A stretch of DNA of 64,000 nucleotides from Oceanospirillaceae bacterium (GTDB lineage Bacteria; Pseudomonadota; Gammaproteobacteria; Pseudomonadales; Balneatricaceae), in the NCBI GenBank assembly GCA_029938085.1, contig JAPYOS010000001.1, positions 186,143-250,142 on the forward strand. The letters run 5' to 3'. This document shows, one piece after another, positions 44,982 to 54,110 of this stretch. The number at the start of each line of letters is the position of its first letter. The first letter of the stretch is position 1. The notes below the pieces were generated by a model. That model searched no databases, was not told the DNA's origin, and saw nothing but the letters and a program-made list of their open reading frames with translations. The position numbers and the translations under genes are program-made.

Positions 44982-45701
44982 CTAAGCTTTAATAAATCGC
45001 TTGGCTGCGTAGGCTGTTAAGCCTCCTAGCGTGAGCCAGAATAAACCATTGGCTACAGCAGTGGCATAGATAAACTGTGATTGAAGGTCTTCTAAGGTAG
45101 CCACGGCTTGTGCATCTGGGTGTAAAAAGCCATGCACTTCTGGTTGCGGTGCACCCACAACCCAAGGGGCTGCAACAAATATTACAGCCGCCACTTTAAC
45201 CATGCCGGGCAAAAATACTAGGCTAGCAATAGCAAGACCTGTGGCCACCACGGCCAACACCCACCACGCCTGACGGCCTTCTAGAGCAGCAGCTTCCATA
45301 CTGGGAATTTCTGGCGACAGACCTAAGGCAGGCACTACAAAAAATGTAAGGTAGCCGGCCAAACCCCAACCCAAACCGCCTAACCAAGTAATGTTTAGCT
45401 GCGCTTTGTCTCGAGCCACAAACATACCTGCCAACAAAATCATTGCAAAACCAAACGCCGATAGGACGTTTGAAAGCACGGTATAACCAATGCGCTCCAT
45501 ACCATCTGCCGGGCCCCAAGCTTCTTCGTTGTGGGAATGTGTGTGGCCATCGCTTTGCGCTGCCACAACTTCTGGCTCGGCAATTTCAAACACTTCGGCA
45601 GCATAAATAATGGGGGATACGTGTAACGCTTGAACAGCGCTCAAAACCAAACCTGCAACCAAGGCAACGCCTAGCGCAGTTAACACCATAGAACGGAACA
45701 T
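44982..45701 (-). CDS. cbtA: CbtA, cobalt transporter subunit
   Basis: CbtA is a membrane protein of about five helices predicted to import cobalt with CbtB. The 239-residue protein starts MFRSMVLTALGVALVAGLVLSAVQ, carries a short histidine segment between helices 1 and 2 (DGHTHSHNEEAW), and has the family stretches GWGLAGYLTFFVVPALGLSPEIP and PWVVGAPQPEVHGFLHPD. It follows cbtB by 33 bases. The family assignment is good; transport itself is inferred from B12-riboswitch association across bacteria. Confidence 0.92.
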   Translation of the reverse strand: MFRSMVLTALGVALVAGLVLSAVQALHVSPIIYAAEVFEIAEPEVVAAQSDGHTHSHNEEAWGPADGMERIGYTVLSNVLSAFGFAMILLAGMFVARDKAQLNITWLGGLGWGLAGYLTFFVVPALGLSPEIPSMEAAALEGRQAWWVLAVVATGLAIASLVFLPGMVKVAAVIFVAAPWVVGAPQPEVHGFLHPDAQAVATLEDLQSQFIYATAVANGLFWLTLGGLTAYAAKRFIKA

Positions 45702-45734
45702 AAGTTAAAACCTAATTAGTACGAGGTTACGCCT

Positions 45735-45920
45735 TTAGTGGCAAGGAAAAGCAAACGAGTGACGGGTATCGTGGGCAGCGTTGTGTGCCACGTCCATCGG
45801 TGCAAAACCAACACCCATCAATACCACCATGCCCAAAATTGCCGCAGCCACCATTTGAACGCTGGTGCTGGCTAATGCTTGGCTTGATGCTTGTGTGTTA
45901 GTAACGGTAGAAGTTGTCAT
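45735..45920 (-). CDS. cbtB: CbtB, small cobalt transporter subunit
   Basis: The 61-residue protein has a single membrane helix (VQMVAAAILGMVVLMGVGFA) and the CbtB C-terminal metal-binding signature HNAAHDTRHSFAFPCH. The ATG at 45920 has GGAG six bases upstream and is preferred over a GTG at 45932 that lies within that site. It is the first gene after the minus-strand cobalamin riboswitch, so its translation or transcription should fall when cobalamin is plentiful. Confidence 0.94.
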   Translation of the reverse strand: MTTSTVTNTQASSQALASTSVQMVAAAILGMVVLMGVGFAPMDVAHNAAHDTRHSFAFPCH

Positions 45921-45983
45921 GTATTTCTCCACGTGCTCACCCGCACGATAAATCTGATGTTAAAGGGTGTTTAACCCATAGTT

Positions 45984-46094
45984 GTAGGCCGGTCTCCGGG
46001 CTCATAAGCAAGGCTTATGTACCGTTGCGGGGGCAGCACAGTTCAGAGTTTGACTGTTTCCCGTGAAAGCTAGATTCGTGTAGCCACCTACGGG
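45984..46094 (-). promoter_or_regulatory. Cobalamin riboswitch ahead of cbtB
   Basis: Read on the minus strand, the landmarks are ACGGGAAACAGT, the core GTGCTGCCCCCGCAACGGT, and the B12 box AGCCCGGAGACCGGCC, which fits the consensus better than the one at 17200. The closing stem can pair GTAGG with CCTAC. It ends about 65 bases before the cbtB start. It lies between the cobalt-uptake operon and the divergent ilvE gene. Confidence 0.95.
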
Positions 46095-46218
46095 GTCTAC
46101 TTTATGCCAATTTGACTGATTTTTGAAGTGCCAATGCGCGATGTTTAATTCAACACGCGACCAATCACCCTCAGAGATGCATTTTATTGACCTAAGCAGC
46201 CATAAATCGCTCTATTTT

Positions 46219-46240
46219 CTGACGTCAGCGGTGGTATGAT
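46219..46240 (+). promoter_or_regulatory. Candidate ilvE promoter with extended -10 and a palindrome
   Basis: TGGTATGAT (46232-46240) fits an extended -10 (TGnTATAAT) about 38 bases before the ilvE start. Just upstream is the perfect palindrome CTGACGTCAG (46219-46228), placed where a repressor or activator could act. No good -35 is seen. Confidence 0.4.
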
Positions 46241-46278
46241 GTGAGCTTATTTTTGTCAGCATACACAGTGAGAAACCC

Positions 46279-47274
46279 ATGACCGCGTTCGGTACCCAAT
46301 TTGCCCCAGAAATGGCACTCGCCACCTTTGACGGACAACAATGGAGCACACCAAGTGTTGTGCCAAGCGACAGCATTTCTCTACACCCTGGAGCTCACGT
46401 TCTGCACTATGCCAGTACCTGCTTTGAAGGCCTCAAAGTGTTTAGTCATGCCGACGGTAGTAAACATATTTTCCGTATGGATCAAAACATCACCCGCATG
46501 GTACAAAGCAGCCGCTTGATATCTTTACCCGCGTTTGAAGAAGACATGCTGGCAGGCATGATTTTAGACATCGTTGGCCGCTATAAAGACCTGGTTCCTG
46601 CACCTCCAGGCACCATGTATCTACGGCCTACCCATATCGGCACAGAAGCAGCTATCGGCAAAGCGGCGGCGCCTTCCTCGCAATCTATGCTCTATGTTCT
46701 GGCATCCCCCGTAGGCGACTATTTTGCCGGCGGCGACACCACCTTGCGCTTACTCATCGACGAACAAGGCATGCGCTGTGCACCCCACATGGGCATGGTG
46801 AAAAGTGGCGGCAACTACACCAGCGCTCTACAAGTGTTAAATAGGGCCCGCGCCGAGCACCAAGCCGACCAAGTGTTGTTCTGCCCAGACGGTGACGTGC
46901 AAGAAACTGCCGCTGCCAACTTCATTTTGATTGACGGTAACGAACTCATCACCAAGCCGCTAGACACCAGCTTCCTCCACGGCGTAACTCGCGCCTCTAT
47001 ACTCACTTTGGCCGCCGACATGGGCATGACTGTAAGTGAACGTGATTTATCGGTTACCGAGCTGATTGAGCGTAGCACTAATGGCGATGCGGAAGCTGCG
47101 TTATCAGGCACTGCCGCCGTTTTAACCCCCGTAGGTACGCTGATCTACAATGGTAAAGAGCATACCGTAGGCACCGGCAAGCCTGGAGCAAAAACCATAC
47201 AACTACGCAAAGCGCTAAACGACATTCAATTTGGCGTGGCCGAAGACCGTCATGGTTGGTTGGCCCGCGTATAA
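46279..47274 (+). CDS. ilvE: Branched-chain amino acid aminotransferase
   Basis: This fold-type IV PLP enzyme interconverts Leu, Ile and Val with their 2-oxo acids. The 331-residue protein has the BCAT type II features HYASTCFEGLKVF, YLRPTHIGTEAAIG, the PLP lysine at residue 175 in MVKSGGNYTSALQ, and the QETAAANFILI and FLHGVTRASIL segments that bind the cofactor. A GTGAG motif precedes the ATG. It is divergent from the cbt operon and stands alone. Confidence 0.94.
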   Translation: MTAFGTQFAPEMALATFDGQQWSTPSVVPSDSISLHPGAHVLHYASTCFEGLKVFSHADGSKHIFRMDQNITRMVQSSRLISLPAFEEDMLAGMILDIVGRYKDLVPAPPGTMYLRPTHIGTEAAIGKAAAPSSQSMLYVLASPVGDYFAGGDTTLRLLIDEQGMRCAPHMGMVKSGGNYTSALQVLNRARAEHQADQVLFCPDGDVQETAAANFILIDGNELITKPLDTSFLHGVTRASILTLAADMGMTVSERDLSVTELIERSTNGDAEAALSGTAAVLTPVGTLIYNGKEHTVGTGKPGAKTIQLRKALNDIQFGVAEDRHGWLARV

Positions 47275-47408
47275 TTGTGCTGCCAGCAAATCTCCATCAC
47301 TTCTTCAGCTTCCTTCCATAGATCTTCAGGAAGTTTCCAATAGTTCCCCATTGTTGCGGTGTTTAATAGGCCTTATATCTACACGCACCCAACAATAAGG
47401 CACACATC

Positions 47409-47711
47409 ATGAATCTTCATTTATTACAACACCCCAACACCTCGCACCACACTAGCTCCGTAGAACACTTACAAGTTGAACTGCTGATGTTATACGGAGA
47501 AAGTTTTGATATTGGCGAAGGCAAACACTATACCAGCCTCACCAAACGCGGTTATAAGCGACTCTTGAAAGACATGCACCATGTTCAACAACACCTAAAA
47601 ACTTTACGAAGCACTTATCTTATCGATGCCGACGGCGACAAACTGGTGACGGTAGGGCAACGCTATAGCGGCCGCCCCTGCACAGGAGGAGCGCTCAGTG
47701 CAAGCCATTGA
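47409..47711 (+). CDS. Hypothetical protein
   Basis: The 100-residue soluble protein has a charged, helix-prone middle (YTSLTKRGYKRLLKDMHHVQQHLKTLRSTYL) and a weakly basic tail (GQRYSGRPCTGG). AAGG lies shortly upstream of the ATG. I do not recognise a family. The end overlaps the next gene by 14 bases, and the following two genes also overlap, so the three form an operon ending in an OmpA-like protein. Confidence 0.6.
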   Translation: MNLHLLQHPNTSHHTSSVEHLQVELLMLYGESFDIGEGKHYTSLTKRGYKRLLKDMHHVQQHLKTLRSTYLIDADGDKLVTVGQRYSGRPCTGGALSASH

Positions 47712-48183
47712 TACCTTTGAGCACCGCTGCGTGGCCTATCAAGATCAAACTAATATGAGCCATGACGCCCCAGCAAACCGCGTATTTCAGCGATCCCACG
47801 CGGTGGTTTACGATGAAGTCGAGTACATGATGCCTGAACATCCGCCGAGTGTAGAAATGCTGGCCATTATGGTCAAACAAGTGTGCTGGGGGTCCATGGC
47901 ATACAAATACGTATTTCAGCAGCTTGAGCAACGCTACGAATCTTTAGTGGGCGATATTGGCGTTTCGACACAAGTTATTTTCTACTACGTGAGCAATACT
48001 ATTATCTCCCTACTTGTGCTGAGGCGTAGAAACAGTTTATTGTCTAATGAGATACTAATAAAAATACTGCAACGCTTTAACCTTCGAGATGCCACGCTAA
48101 GAGCTGGTATCGAGGTGATCGCCGAAGAAGTATTACGCCAGTGCTTTATTTCTAGCACCAAAAAGCCGAGGGAAGAAAAATGA
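47698..48183 (+). CDS. Hypothetical protein
   Basis: The 161-residue protein starts at a GTG preceded by a strong AGGAGG nine bases upstream, which decides the start. It has no signal peptide; a mildly hydrophobic stretch (STQVIFYYVSNTIISLLVL) may be a membrane or buried helix near residue 95, followed by a basic RRRNS. I do not recognise a family. It overlaps the genes on both sides (14 and 4 bases), so translation is coupled. Confidence 0.65.
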   Translation: MQAIDTFEHRCVAYQDQTNMSHDAPANRVFQRSHAVVYDEVEYMMPEHPPSVEMLAIMVKQVCWGSMAYKYVFQQLEQRYESLVGDIGVSTQVIFYYVSNTIISLLVLRRRNSLLSNEILIKILQRFNLRDATLRAGIEVIAEEVLRQCFISSTKKPREEK

Positions 48184-49016
48184 TCACCCATACTCAACTT
48201 AGTCTAGCCGTTGCCTTATCACTCACCGTGACCAGCACTTGGGCTGCCACAGAAACCACCGTTTGCGAGGTGTGGCGCATCACCGACGGCACACCTTTAG
48301 TTACCAGTGACGGTCGTCCTGTATTGACCAAGCAATGTAAGACCGTACAAAAAGTAGCCGCAACCGAGGCTCCGACACCAACCAAGATTGAGCCTACGGC
48401 AAGCACAGAGGTCATAATCGAATCCTCTGCTGAGCCTGAGCCAGCTCCAGAGTCTACTGCACAAACGGTTGCAACCACTGAGCCCATAGCAGAACCAGAA
48501 ACAGCGGCCCAAGCCAGCGCAGCAATCGTCGAAGAAGCAGTAATAGAAGAAACTGCAGTTGAAAAACCTGCACAAGAAGCAGCAGTTGTAGCTGAAGTTG
48601 AAGTTGAACCTGTAGAAGAAACTGTAGAAGAAACTGTAGCCGAAGCTACACCTGAACCTAGTCTGATACAGTATCAATTTAGGAGCTACCAAAGCACGAT
48701 ATTATTCGATACCGACAAATCCAACTTGGACGCCGACGACATTGGCAATTTAGAGCAGTTGGCCATGGCGTCGAGCACTGGGGACATCGTACGAGTACAC
48801 CTCACAGGCCATGCCGACAGCCGTGGTACTGACGCTTATAATATGAGCCTCTCCAAACGCCGTATACAATCCGTAGTCAGTTTCTTAGCCGACTTGAACA
48901 TTATGGTAACGTCTGTATTTGCCAGAGGTGAAACGGACCCAGTGCTGGTGGATGGCAAGGAAGACTTGGACCTGAGTCGTAGGGTGCACATTGAGGTAAA
49001 AACTCGCACCAAATAG
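48180..49016 (+). CDS. OmpA-family envelope protein with acidic/proline linker
   Basis: The 278-residue protein has an N-terminal signal (MITHTQLSLAVALSLTVTSTWA), a short cysteine-containing domain (VCEVWRITDGTPLVTSDGRPV then CKT), a long Ala/Glu/Pro/Thr/Val-rich linker at about residues 60-155, and a C-terminal OmpA peptidoglycan-binding domain (ILFDTDKSNLDADD; LTGHADSRGTDAYNMSLSKRRIQSV). It probably sits in the outer membrane or periplasm and holds the cell wall. The linker is repetitive (EETVEETVAEATPEPS) and may vary between strains. Confidence 0.85.
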   Translation: MITHTQLSLAVALSLTVTSTWAATETTVCEVWRITDGTPLVTSDGRPVLTKQCKTVQKVAATEAPTPTKIEPTASTEVIIESSAEPEPAPESTAQTVATTEPIAEPETAAQASAAIVEEAVIEETAVEKPAQEAAVVAEVEVEPVEETVEETVAEATPEPSLIQYQFRSYQSTILFDTDKSNLDADDIGNLEQLAMASSTGDIVRVHLTGHADSRGTDAYNMSLSKRRIQSVVSFLADLNIMVTSVFARGETDPVLVDGKEDLDLSRRVHIEVKTRTK

Positions 49017-49052
49017 CGTTTCGCCTAGATTAATTGATCAGGAATTGTTGGC

Positions 49053-50027
49053 ATGAGCGACAATAGTTATGAAAAAGGCCGTTTAAATTTACCTTTTGTG
49101 GGCTTTTGTACCTTTGGCAAAAGCCCCACCTGTGAGGACTGGGACAACATAAAGGCCGATGTAGCCTTTATGGGAGCCCCCTTTGATTGCGGCACTCAAT
49201 GGCGCTCTGGCGCGCGTATGGGGCCACGCTCCATACGTGAGGCGTCTACCTTATTTTCTTTTGGCCATGGTGGTGCCTACTCCTTTGAAGACGACACCAT
49301 GTATTTGCAAGGTGTGAAAATGGTGGACATGGGCGACGCCGACATGATCCATACCAACACCGAACAAAGCCATGCCAACATAGAATATGGCGTACGTAAG
49401 GCCTTAGCCGCTGGGGTATTGCCCGTGGTGGCGGGTGGTGATCATTCGATTAACGCACCATGTATTCAAGCCTTTGATGATCAAGGGCCAATCCATATTA
49501 TTCAGATTGATGCCCATTTAGACTTTGTTGATGAGCGCCACGGCGTACGGTTTGGCCATGGTAACCCCATTCGTCGCGCCTCGGAAAAAACCTACGTCAC
49601 CGGCATGACTCAGTTGGGCATTCGCAACGTGTCTTCGTCTAACCGCGATGACCACAAAATGGCAGAAAATGCGGGCTCTACGATTTTGTCGGTACGAGAC
49701 GTACGTCGCCTCGGGCCAGAGGGCGTTTTAGCCTTAATTCCCGACGGCGTTAACTACTATATCACCATTGATATTGATGGTTTTGACCCTTCCATTGCCC
49801 CTGGTACAGGCACCCCAAGCCATGGTGGCTTTACCTACTACGAAGTGATGGAAGTATTACAAGGCGTAGCCAATAAAGGAGATGTGGTGGGCATTGATCT
49901 GTGTGAGGTGGCACCAGATTACGATTTGTCTAGCACCACCAGCATTTTGGCGGCACAGGTATTACTTAACCTTATTGGTTACGTATTTCATGGCCGAGAA
50001 ACCCGCAAACAACAGCGCGAGGCTTAG
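49053..50027 (+). CDS. Ureohydrolase, agmatinase/guanidino-acid hydrolase family
   Basis: The arginase-fold enzyme releases urea from a guanidino compound. All metal ligands are visible: GGDHS (His131), DAHLD (Asp153, His155, Asp157) and DIDGFDPS (Asp240, Asp242). The 324-residue protein also has the ARMGPRSIREAS and GTGTPSHGG stretches of the agmatinase group. The substrate is not fixed: agmatine, guanidinobutyrate, guanidinopropionate or guanidine are possible. AGGA is eight bases before the ATG. It ends four bases inside the convergent DMGDH-like gene; a pathway link to it is only inferred. Confidence 0.88.
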   Translation: MSDNSYEKGRLNLPFVGFCTFGKSPTCEDWDNIKADVAFMGAPFDCGTQWRSGARMGPRSIREASTLFSFGHGGAYSFEDDTMYLQGVKMVDMGDADMIHTNTEQSHANIEYGVRKALAAGVLPVVAGGDHSINAPCIQAFDDQGPIHIIQIDAHLDFVDERHGVRFGHGNPIRRASEKTYVTGMTQLGIRNVSSSNRDDHKMAENAGSTILSVRDVRRLGPEGVLALIPDGVNYYITIDIDGFDPSIAPGTGTPSHGGFTYYEVMEVLQGVANKGDVVGIDLCEVAPDYDLSSTTSILAAQVLLNLIGYVFHGRETRKQQREA

Positions 50028-52453
50028 CCTCGCATTCGCTGTGCCTGCGGATCAAACAGTGGCTTGTTGTAAATGGTTGCAGGGCGCATTTCGCCAAGAA
50101 TTTCAATTTCAAAGCGAGCGCCCTCTGCAATCATATCAATGGGCACAAAACCAAACGCCACAGACTTTTCGCTAAAGTGGGCATAACCGCCGGAAGTGAC
50201 GTAACCCACCACTTGCCCACCTTTCCAAATGGGCTCATCGGCCACCACATCGGCATCTAAGGCATCCACTATAAAGGTAACCAATTGCCGCTGGGGTGGA
50301 TTATTGCGCTCGGCTAAGGCTGCGGCTTTGCCAATATAGTCAGCTGCTTTGTCATAACTCATAAACCGATCCATGCCGGTTTCCATGGGAGTGTAATCGG
50401 GTTTAAATTCGCGCATCCAAGAGCCAAAGGATTTCTCTAAACGCAAACTCATCATGGCGCGCATACCAAAAGGTTTCATGCCAAAGGGTTCGCCCGCCGC
50501 AGCCAAACTGTAATACAGGCTGATTTGCTGCTCTTTAGGCACATAAATTTCGTAACCTAAATCGCCGGTATAACTCACCCGCTGTACTAACGCATCACAT
50601 TGGCCAATTTCCATGCGATGAATGCTCAAAAAGGGCACGGCTTCATTAGACACATCAAAACGAGTGGTGGTGGCGAGTACACTACGCGCCTGCGGACCGG
50701 CAATTTGAAACCCAATTAAGTCGGAAGAGACATTGTTCAGTTCAACCCCCGATGCGGGCAAATGGTCTAGAAACCAACGCATATGGTAAGCCTGCATACC
50801 AAACGAAGCCGTTACCAAGAAGTCATCTTCATCAAGGCAGGAGAGGGTAAAGTCACCAATAAGCTTGCCCGAAGGGCTTAACATAGGGTTGAGTGCCAGG
50901 TTACCAGGTTTAGGTATGCGGCCCGCCATAATGGTGTCTAGCCAGGCCTTTGCGCCTGGGCCTTTAACTCGGTACTTGCCAAAGTTATGCACCTCGTTAA
51001 TGCCTACGCTGTTACGCACTGTTCGGCATTCACTGCCAATCGCATCAAATGCACTAGAGCGGCGAAAGCTTGGCGTCTCTTCTAGGGGTTCGCCTTCTGG
51101 GGCAAAATAATTCACATGCTCCATACCGTAGCCTTGGCCAAATACCGCCCTCTGCTGTTGCCAAATGCCATACGCAGGCGTGGTGTTTAACGGCCTACCC
51201 ACGGGCAACTCTTCATTGGGGTAAGAAATACTAAAGCGTTTTTGATAGTTTTCTCTCACCTTGTTGCGGGTGTACGCCGGCGTACAATAGTCGCCAAAGC
51301 GAGCCACATCCATGGCGAATACATCGCGCGAAGGCTCGCCATAAACCATCCATTCGGCCAAGGTAAGCCCCACACCACCGCCTTGGCTAAAGCCTGCCAT
51401 CACGGCGCAACAGGACCAGTAGTTCTTTAACCCAGGGATGGGCCCAACCAAGGGATTACCGTCTGGAGCAAAGGTAAAGGGCCCATTAACTACATTTTTA
51501 ATGCCCGCTTCGGCAAGGCAAGGGAATCGATTAAAGGCAAATTCTAAGGCGTCTCCAATGCGGTCTAACTTGTTGTCTAGCAATTCATGGCCAAAGTCCC
51601 ACGAGGTGCCGTCTACGGCCCATGGGTCACAGTCTTGCTCATATATACCAATGACTAACCCGCGGCCTTCTTGGCGCAGGTAGCTCTCGCCGGCGGGGTC
51701 CATAACATGGGGTAGTTCCTGGTCTCGTTCAAACACCACTGACAAGTCGTCGGTGACCAAATATTGATGCTCCATGGGGTGCAAGGGTAAAAACACCCCG
51801 GCCATAGCGCCTAACTCTCGGGCCCACAAACCTGCCGCATTCACCACATGTTCGGCATGAATGGTGCCGTTTTTGGTGACCACATCCCATGTACCGTCTT
51901 GGCGATGATGTAGGTCTAACACGGGATTACGAAGGTAAATTTCGGCCCCTTGTTTTTGCGCAGCCTTGGCGTAAGCGTGGGTGGTGCCCGACGGATCCAA
52001 GTGGCCATCAAGCGGGTCGTACAACCCTCCTAACACGCCTTCGGTGTTAACGATGGGGCTAAGGGCACGAATTTCCTCCGGCGTGATGATTTGTGTATCC
52101 AAACCCATGTGCCGGTGCATGGCACGCGCCGCCTTTAAAAAGTCCATACGTTCAGGACTGTCGGCTAAGGTAATGCCACCCACATGATGTAGGCCGCAAT
52201 TTTGACCACTAATTTCTTCTAATTCTTTGTACAGCTTAATGGTGTAACCCTGCAGTGCCGCCATATTAGGGTCTGAGTTTAAGGTGTGAAAACCACCGGC
52301 AGCATGCCATGTAGAGCCCGAGGTAAGCTCCGAGCGCTCGATCAGCACCACGTCACGCCAACCTAACTTAGTGAGGTGATACAACACCGAGCAACCCACT
52401 ACACCACCACCAATGACGACTACTTTTACGTGTGATTTCATCGTTTGTGTCAT
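50024..52453 (-). CDS. Dimethylglycine/sarcosine dehydrogenase-like flavoprotein with GcvT domain
   Basis: The 809-residue protein has an N-terminal FAD-binding DAO domain (VVVIGGGVVGCSVLYHL; ERSELTSGSTWHAAGG) and, from about residue 430, a GcvT-like domain (RRSSAFDAIGSECRTVRNSVGINEVHNFGKY; SYTGDLGYEIYVP; EFKPDYTPMETGM) that passes formaldehyde-level carbon to tetrahydrofolate in DMGDH and SDH. It should oxidatively demethylate an N-methyl amino acid or betaine product. The ATG overlaps the mttB-like stop by one base (TAATG), so the two are coupled. Confidence 0.9.
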   Translation of the reverse strand: MTQTMKSHVKVVVIGGGVVGCSVLYHLTKLGWRDVVLIERSELTSGSTWHAAGGFHTLNSDPNMAALQGYTIKLYKELEEISGQNCGLHHVGGITLADSPERMDFLKAARAMHRHMGLDTQIITPEEIRALSPIVNTEGVLGGLYDPLDGHLDPSGTTHAYAKAAQKQGAEIYLRNPVLDLHHRQDGTWDVVTKNGTIHAEHVVNAAGLWARELGAMAGVFLPLHPMEHQYLVTDDLSVVFERDQELPHVMDPAGESYLRQEGRGLVIGIYEQDCDPWAVDGTSWDFGHELLDNKLDRIGDALEFAFNRFPCLAEAGIKNVVNGPFTFAPDGNPLVGPIPGLKNYWSCCAVMAGFSQGGGVGLTLAEWMVYGEPSRDVFAMDVARFGDYCTPAYTRNKVRENYQKRFSISYPNEELPVGRPLNTTPAYGIWQQQRAVFGQGYGMEHVNYFAPEGEPLEETPSFRRSSAFDAIGSECRTVRNSVGINEVHNFGKYRVKGPGAKAWLDTIMAGRIPKPGNLALNPMLSPSGKLIGDFTLSCLDEDDFLVTASFGMQAYHMRWFLDHLPASGVELNNVSSDLIGFQIAGPQARSVLATTTRFDVSNEAVPFLSIHRMEIGQCDALVQRVSYTGDLGYEIYVPKEQQISLYYSLAAAGEPFGMKPFGMRAMMSLRLEKSFGSWMREFKPDYTPMETGMDRFMSYDKAADYIGKAAALAERNNPPQRQLVTFIVDALDADVVADEPIWKGGQVVGYVTSGGYAHFSEKSVAFGFVPIDMIAEGARFEIEILGEMRPATIYNKPLFDPQAQRMRG

Positions 52454-54009
52454 TACATTTTTTCCTTTATTTGGGCCCCAGGTGCGGCGCCGCCTTCGCT
52501 AATACGGCGTTGTACAAATTCGTTGAGCTGGGCCTCAATGTGGGCGTCTAATTTAGGTTCTTCATACTCTTGTAATAGTTTTTTCCAAATTTTATTCGCC
52601 CGTTGGGTGGCATCCATGGCCCCAGCGTCGCGCCAGTTTTCAAAGTTTGACCAATCCGACAACAAGGGCGAATAAAAGGCATTTTCATAGCGTGACATGG
52701 TGTGAGGGGATGCAAAAAAATGGCTGCCCGGCCCCACTTGAGCAATAGCTTCAACCCCTAGGGCATCGGTACCGGTGTCCATAGGTTGCATAAACGCCTG
52801 CAACATTTGGATCATTTCTGCGTCGATAATGATCTTTTCGTAGGAGGTACACAAGCCACCTTCAATCCACCCTAAGCCATGTAACACGTAATTTACCTGC
52901 CCCATCATACAACCCCACAACGACATTTGAGATTCGTAGGTGGCTTGCGCATCCGGCGCATTGGAGGCGTTAGCATTGGAGGCCCGTAGAGGAATACCGT
53001 ATTTACGGGCCAACTGCCCAGACACAATAGTAGCTTGGCTATATTCGGGGGTACCAAAGGCGGGCGAGCCCGATTTCATGTCAACATTAGAGGTGAAACT
53101 GCCATACATGGCTGGTGCGCCCGGGTTAACACATTGGTGAAAGGCCAACCCAGCCAAACATTCGGCATTTTGCTGCACCAACGCACCGGCCATAGTAATG
53201 GGCGCCATGGCGCCAGCGAGAGTAAAAGGCGTGTAGATCACAGGCTGGTTGTGCTGCGCCATTACAATCGCGCCTTCCAGCAAGGCCGCGTCGTAAATCA
53301 ACGGCGAGTTGGCGTTAACTACCGTATGCATTGACGGTTGCTCAAGCAGTTGGGCATGACTGATGCCACGGCTAATACGGGCAATTTCAATCACGTCCAG
53401 CATGCGCTGGGCACCCAAGGCGTAACCACCAACCGGTTTAGTGGTGAGCCGCGCCATGGCTTCGGCCGCCACTAAATGCCTAATATTGACGTTAACGTCG
53501 CAAGGCTCAACCGGAAAGCCCGCCTGTAATTGTACGCTGTTGAGGCTTTCGCCTAAGCGTAACAAATTACAAAAATCCTCGAAATTCCCAGTAATCCTGC
53601 CGCGGTCCAAATCTGACACATTGGGTGTACTGGCCACCATCGCAAAGGCCATAGAACTGCCCCCCATGGTGATGTGACGGTCTGGGCCGCGACCATGCAA
53701 TACAAACTCGCTGGGCGTAGTGGCAATGGTTTGCATCACCCAGTCTGGGTTAAATCGAACCCGCTGGCCATCGGCATCCACCATCGCTCCAGCGCGGCGT
53801 AGAATTTCCACCGCTTGTGGTGACTGAAAGTCGATGCCGGTATTACACAACAGCGTTAACGAGGCTTGGTGAATGTCTTCCAGCTGAGATTCACTCACTA
53901 ACTGCATAGGTGCATACGGATTGTGTAATTGCTGCGACGGCGCTTGATGGCAGCCTCCACTTGCGCGGCTGGTTTTGGTGCGGTTGGGGCGCGAGCGTCT
54001 CATGGGCAT
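52453..54009 (-). CDS. MttB-family methyltransferase without pyrrolysine
   Basis: The 518-residue TIM-barrel-type protein belongs to the trimethylamine methyltransferase superfamily: FAMVASTPNVSDLDRGRITGN, TKPVGGYALG, ANSPLIYDAALLEGAIVMA, PAFGTPEYSQATIVSGQLARKYGIPLRAS. No in-frame TAG occurs, so it is a non-pyrrolysine member such as those acting on glycine betaine, carnitine or proline betaine. Such enzymes normally give the methyl group to a corrinoid protein, but none is encoded nearby. It is first in a two-gene operon with the DMGDH-like gene and divergent from a LysR gene. The N-terminus (MPMRRSRPNRTKTSRAS) is basic and variable, so the start could be later. Confidence 0.85.
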   Translation of the reverse strand: MPMRRSRPNRTKTSRASGGCHQAPSQQLHNPYAPMQLVSESQLEDIHQASLTLLCNTGIDFQSPQAVEILRRAGAMVDADGQRVRFNPDWVMQTIATTPSEFVLHGRGPDRHITMGGSSMAFAMVASTPNVSDLDRGRITGNFEDFCNLLRLGESLNSVQLQAGFPVEPCDVNVNIRHLVAAEAMARLTTKPVGGYALGAQRMLDVIEIARISRGISHAQLLEQPSMHTVVNANSPLIYDAALLEGAIVMAQHNQPVIYTPFTLAGAMAPITMAGALVQQNAECLAGLAFHQCVNPGAPAMYGSFTSNVDMKSGSPAFGTPEYSQATIVSGQLARKYGIPLRASNANASNAPDAQATYESQMSLWGCMMGQVNYVLHGLGWIEGGLCTSYEKIIIDAEMIQMLQAFMQPMDTGTDALGVEAIAQVGPGSHFFASPHTMSRYENAFYSPLLSDWSNFENWRDAGAMDATQRANKIWKKLLQEYEEPKLDAHIEAQLNEFVQRRISEGGAAPGAQIKEKM

Positions 54010-54062
54010 AGCACTCTTGGATTGGTGTTGCGTTAAAACAACATCATAGGCTATGGTCTGTT

Positions 54063-54079
54063 TTATTAAAAATTAATAA
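54063..54079. promoter_or_regulatory. Candidate LysR operator in the mttB-lysR divergent region
   Basis: TTATT (54063-54067) and AATAA (54075-54079) form an exact inverted repeat around seven AT-rich bases, midway between the divergent starts at 54009 and 54111. This is the usual place for an LTTR site, though it is AT-rich enough to arise by chance. Confidence 0.35.
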
Positions 54080-54110
54080 TTAGCCACTAAACCATGAAAT
54101 TATTTAATAT

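Noticed and set aside
52453-54009. Pyrrolysine (amber) readthrough in the MttB-like gene
   Set aside because: The frame contains no internal TAG and the family homology runs through to its normal end.
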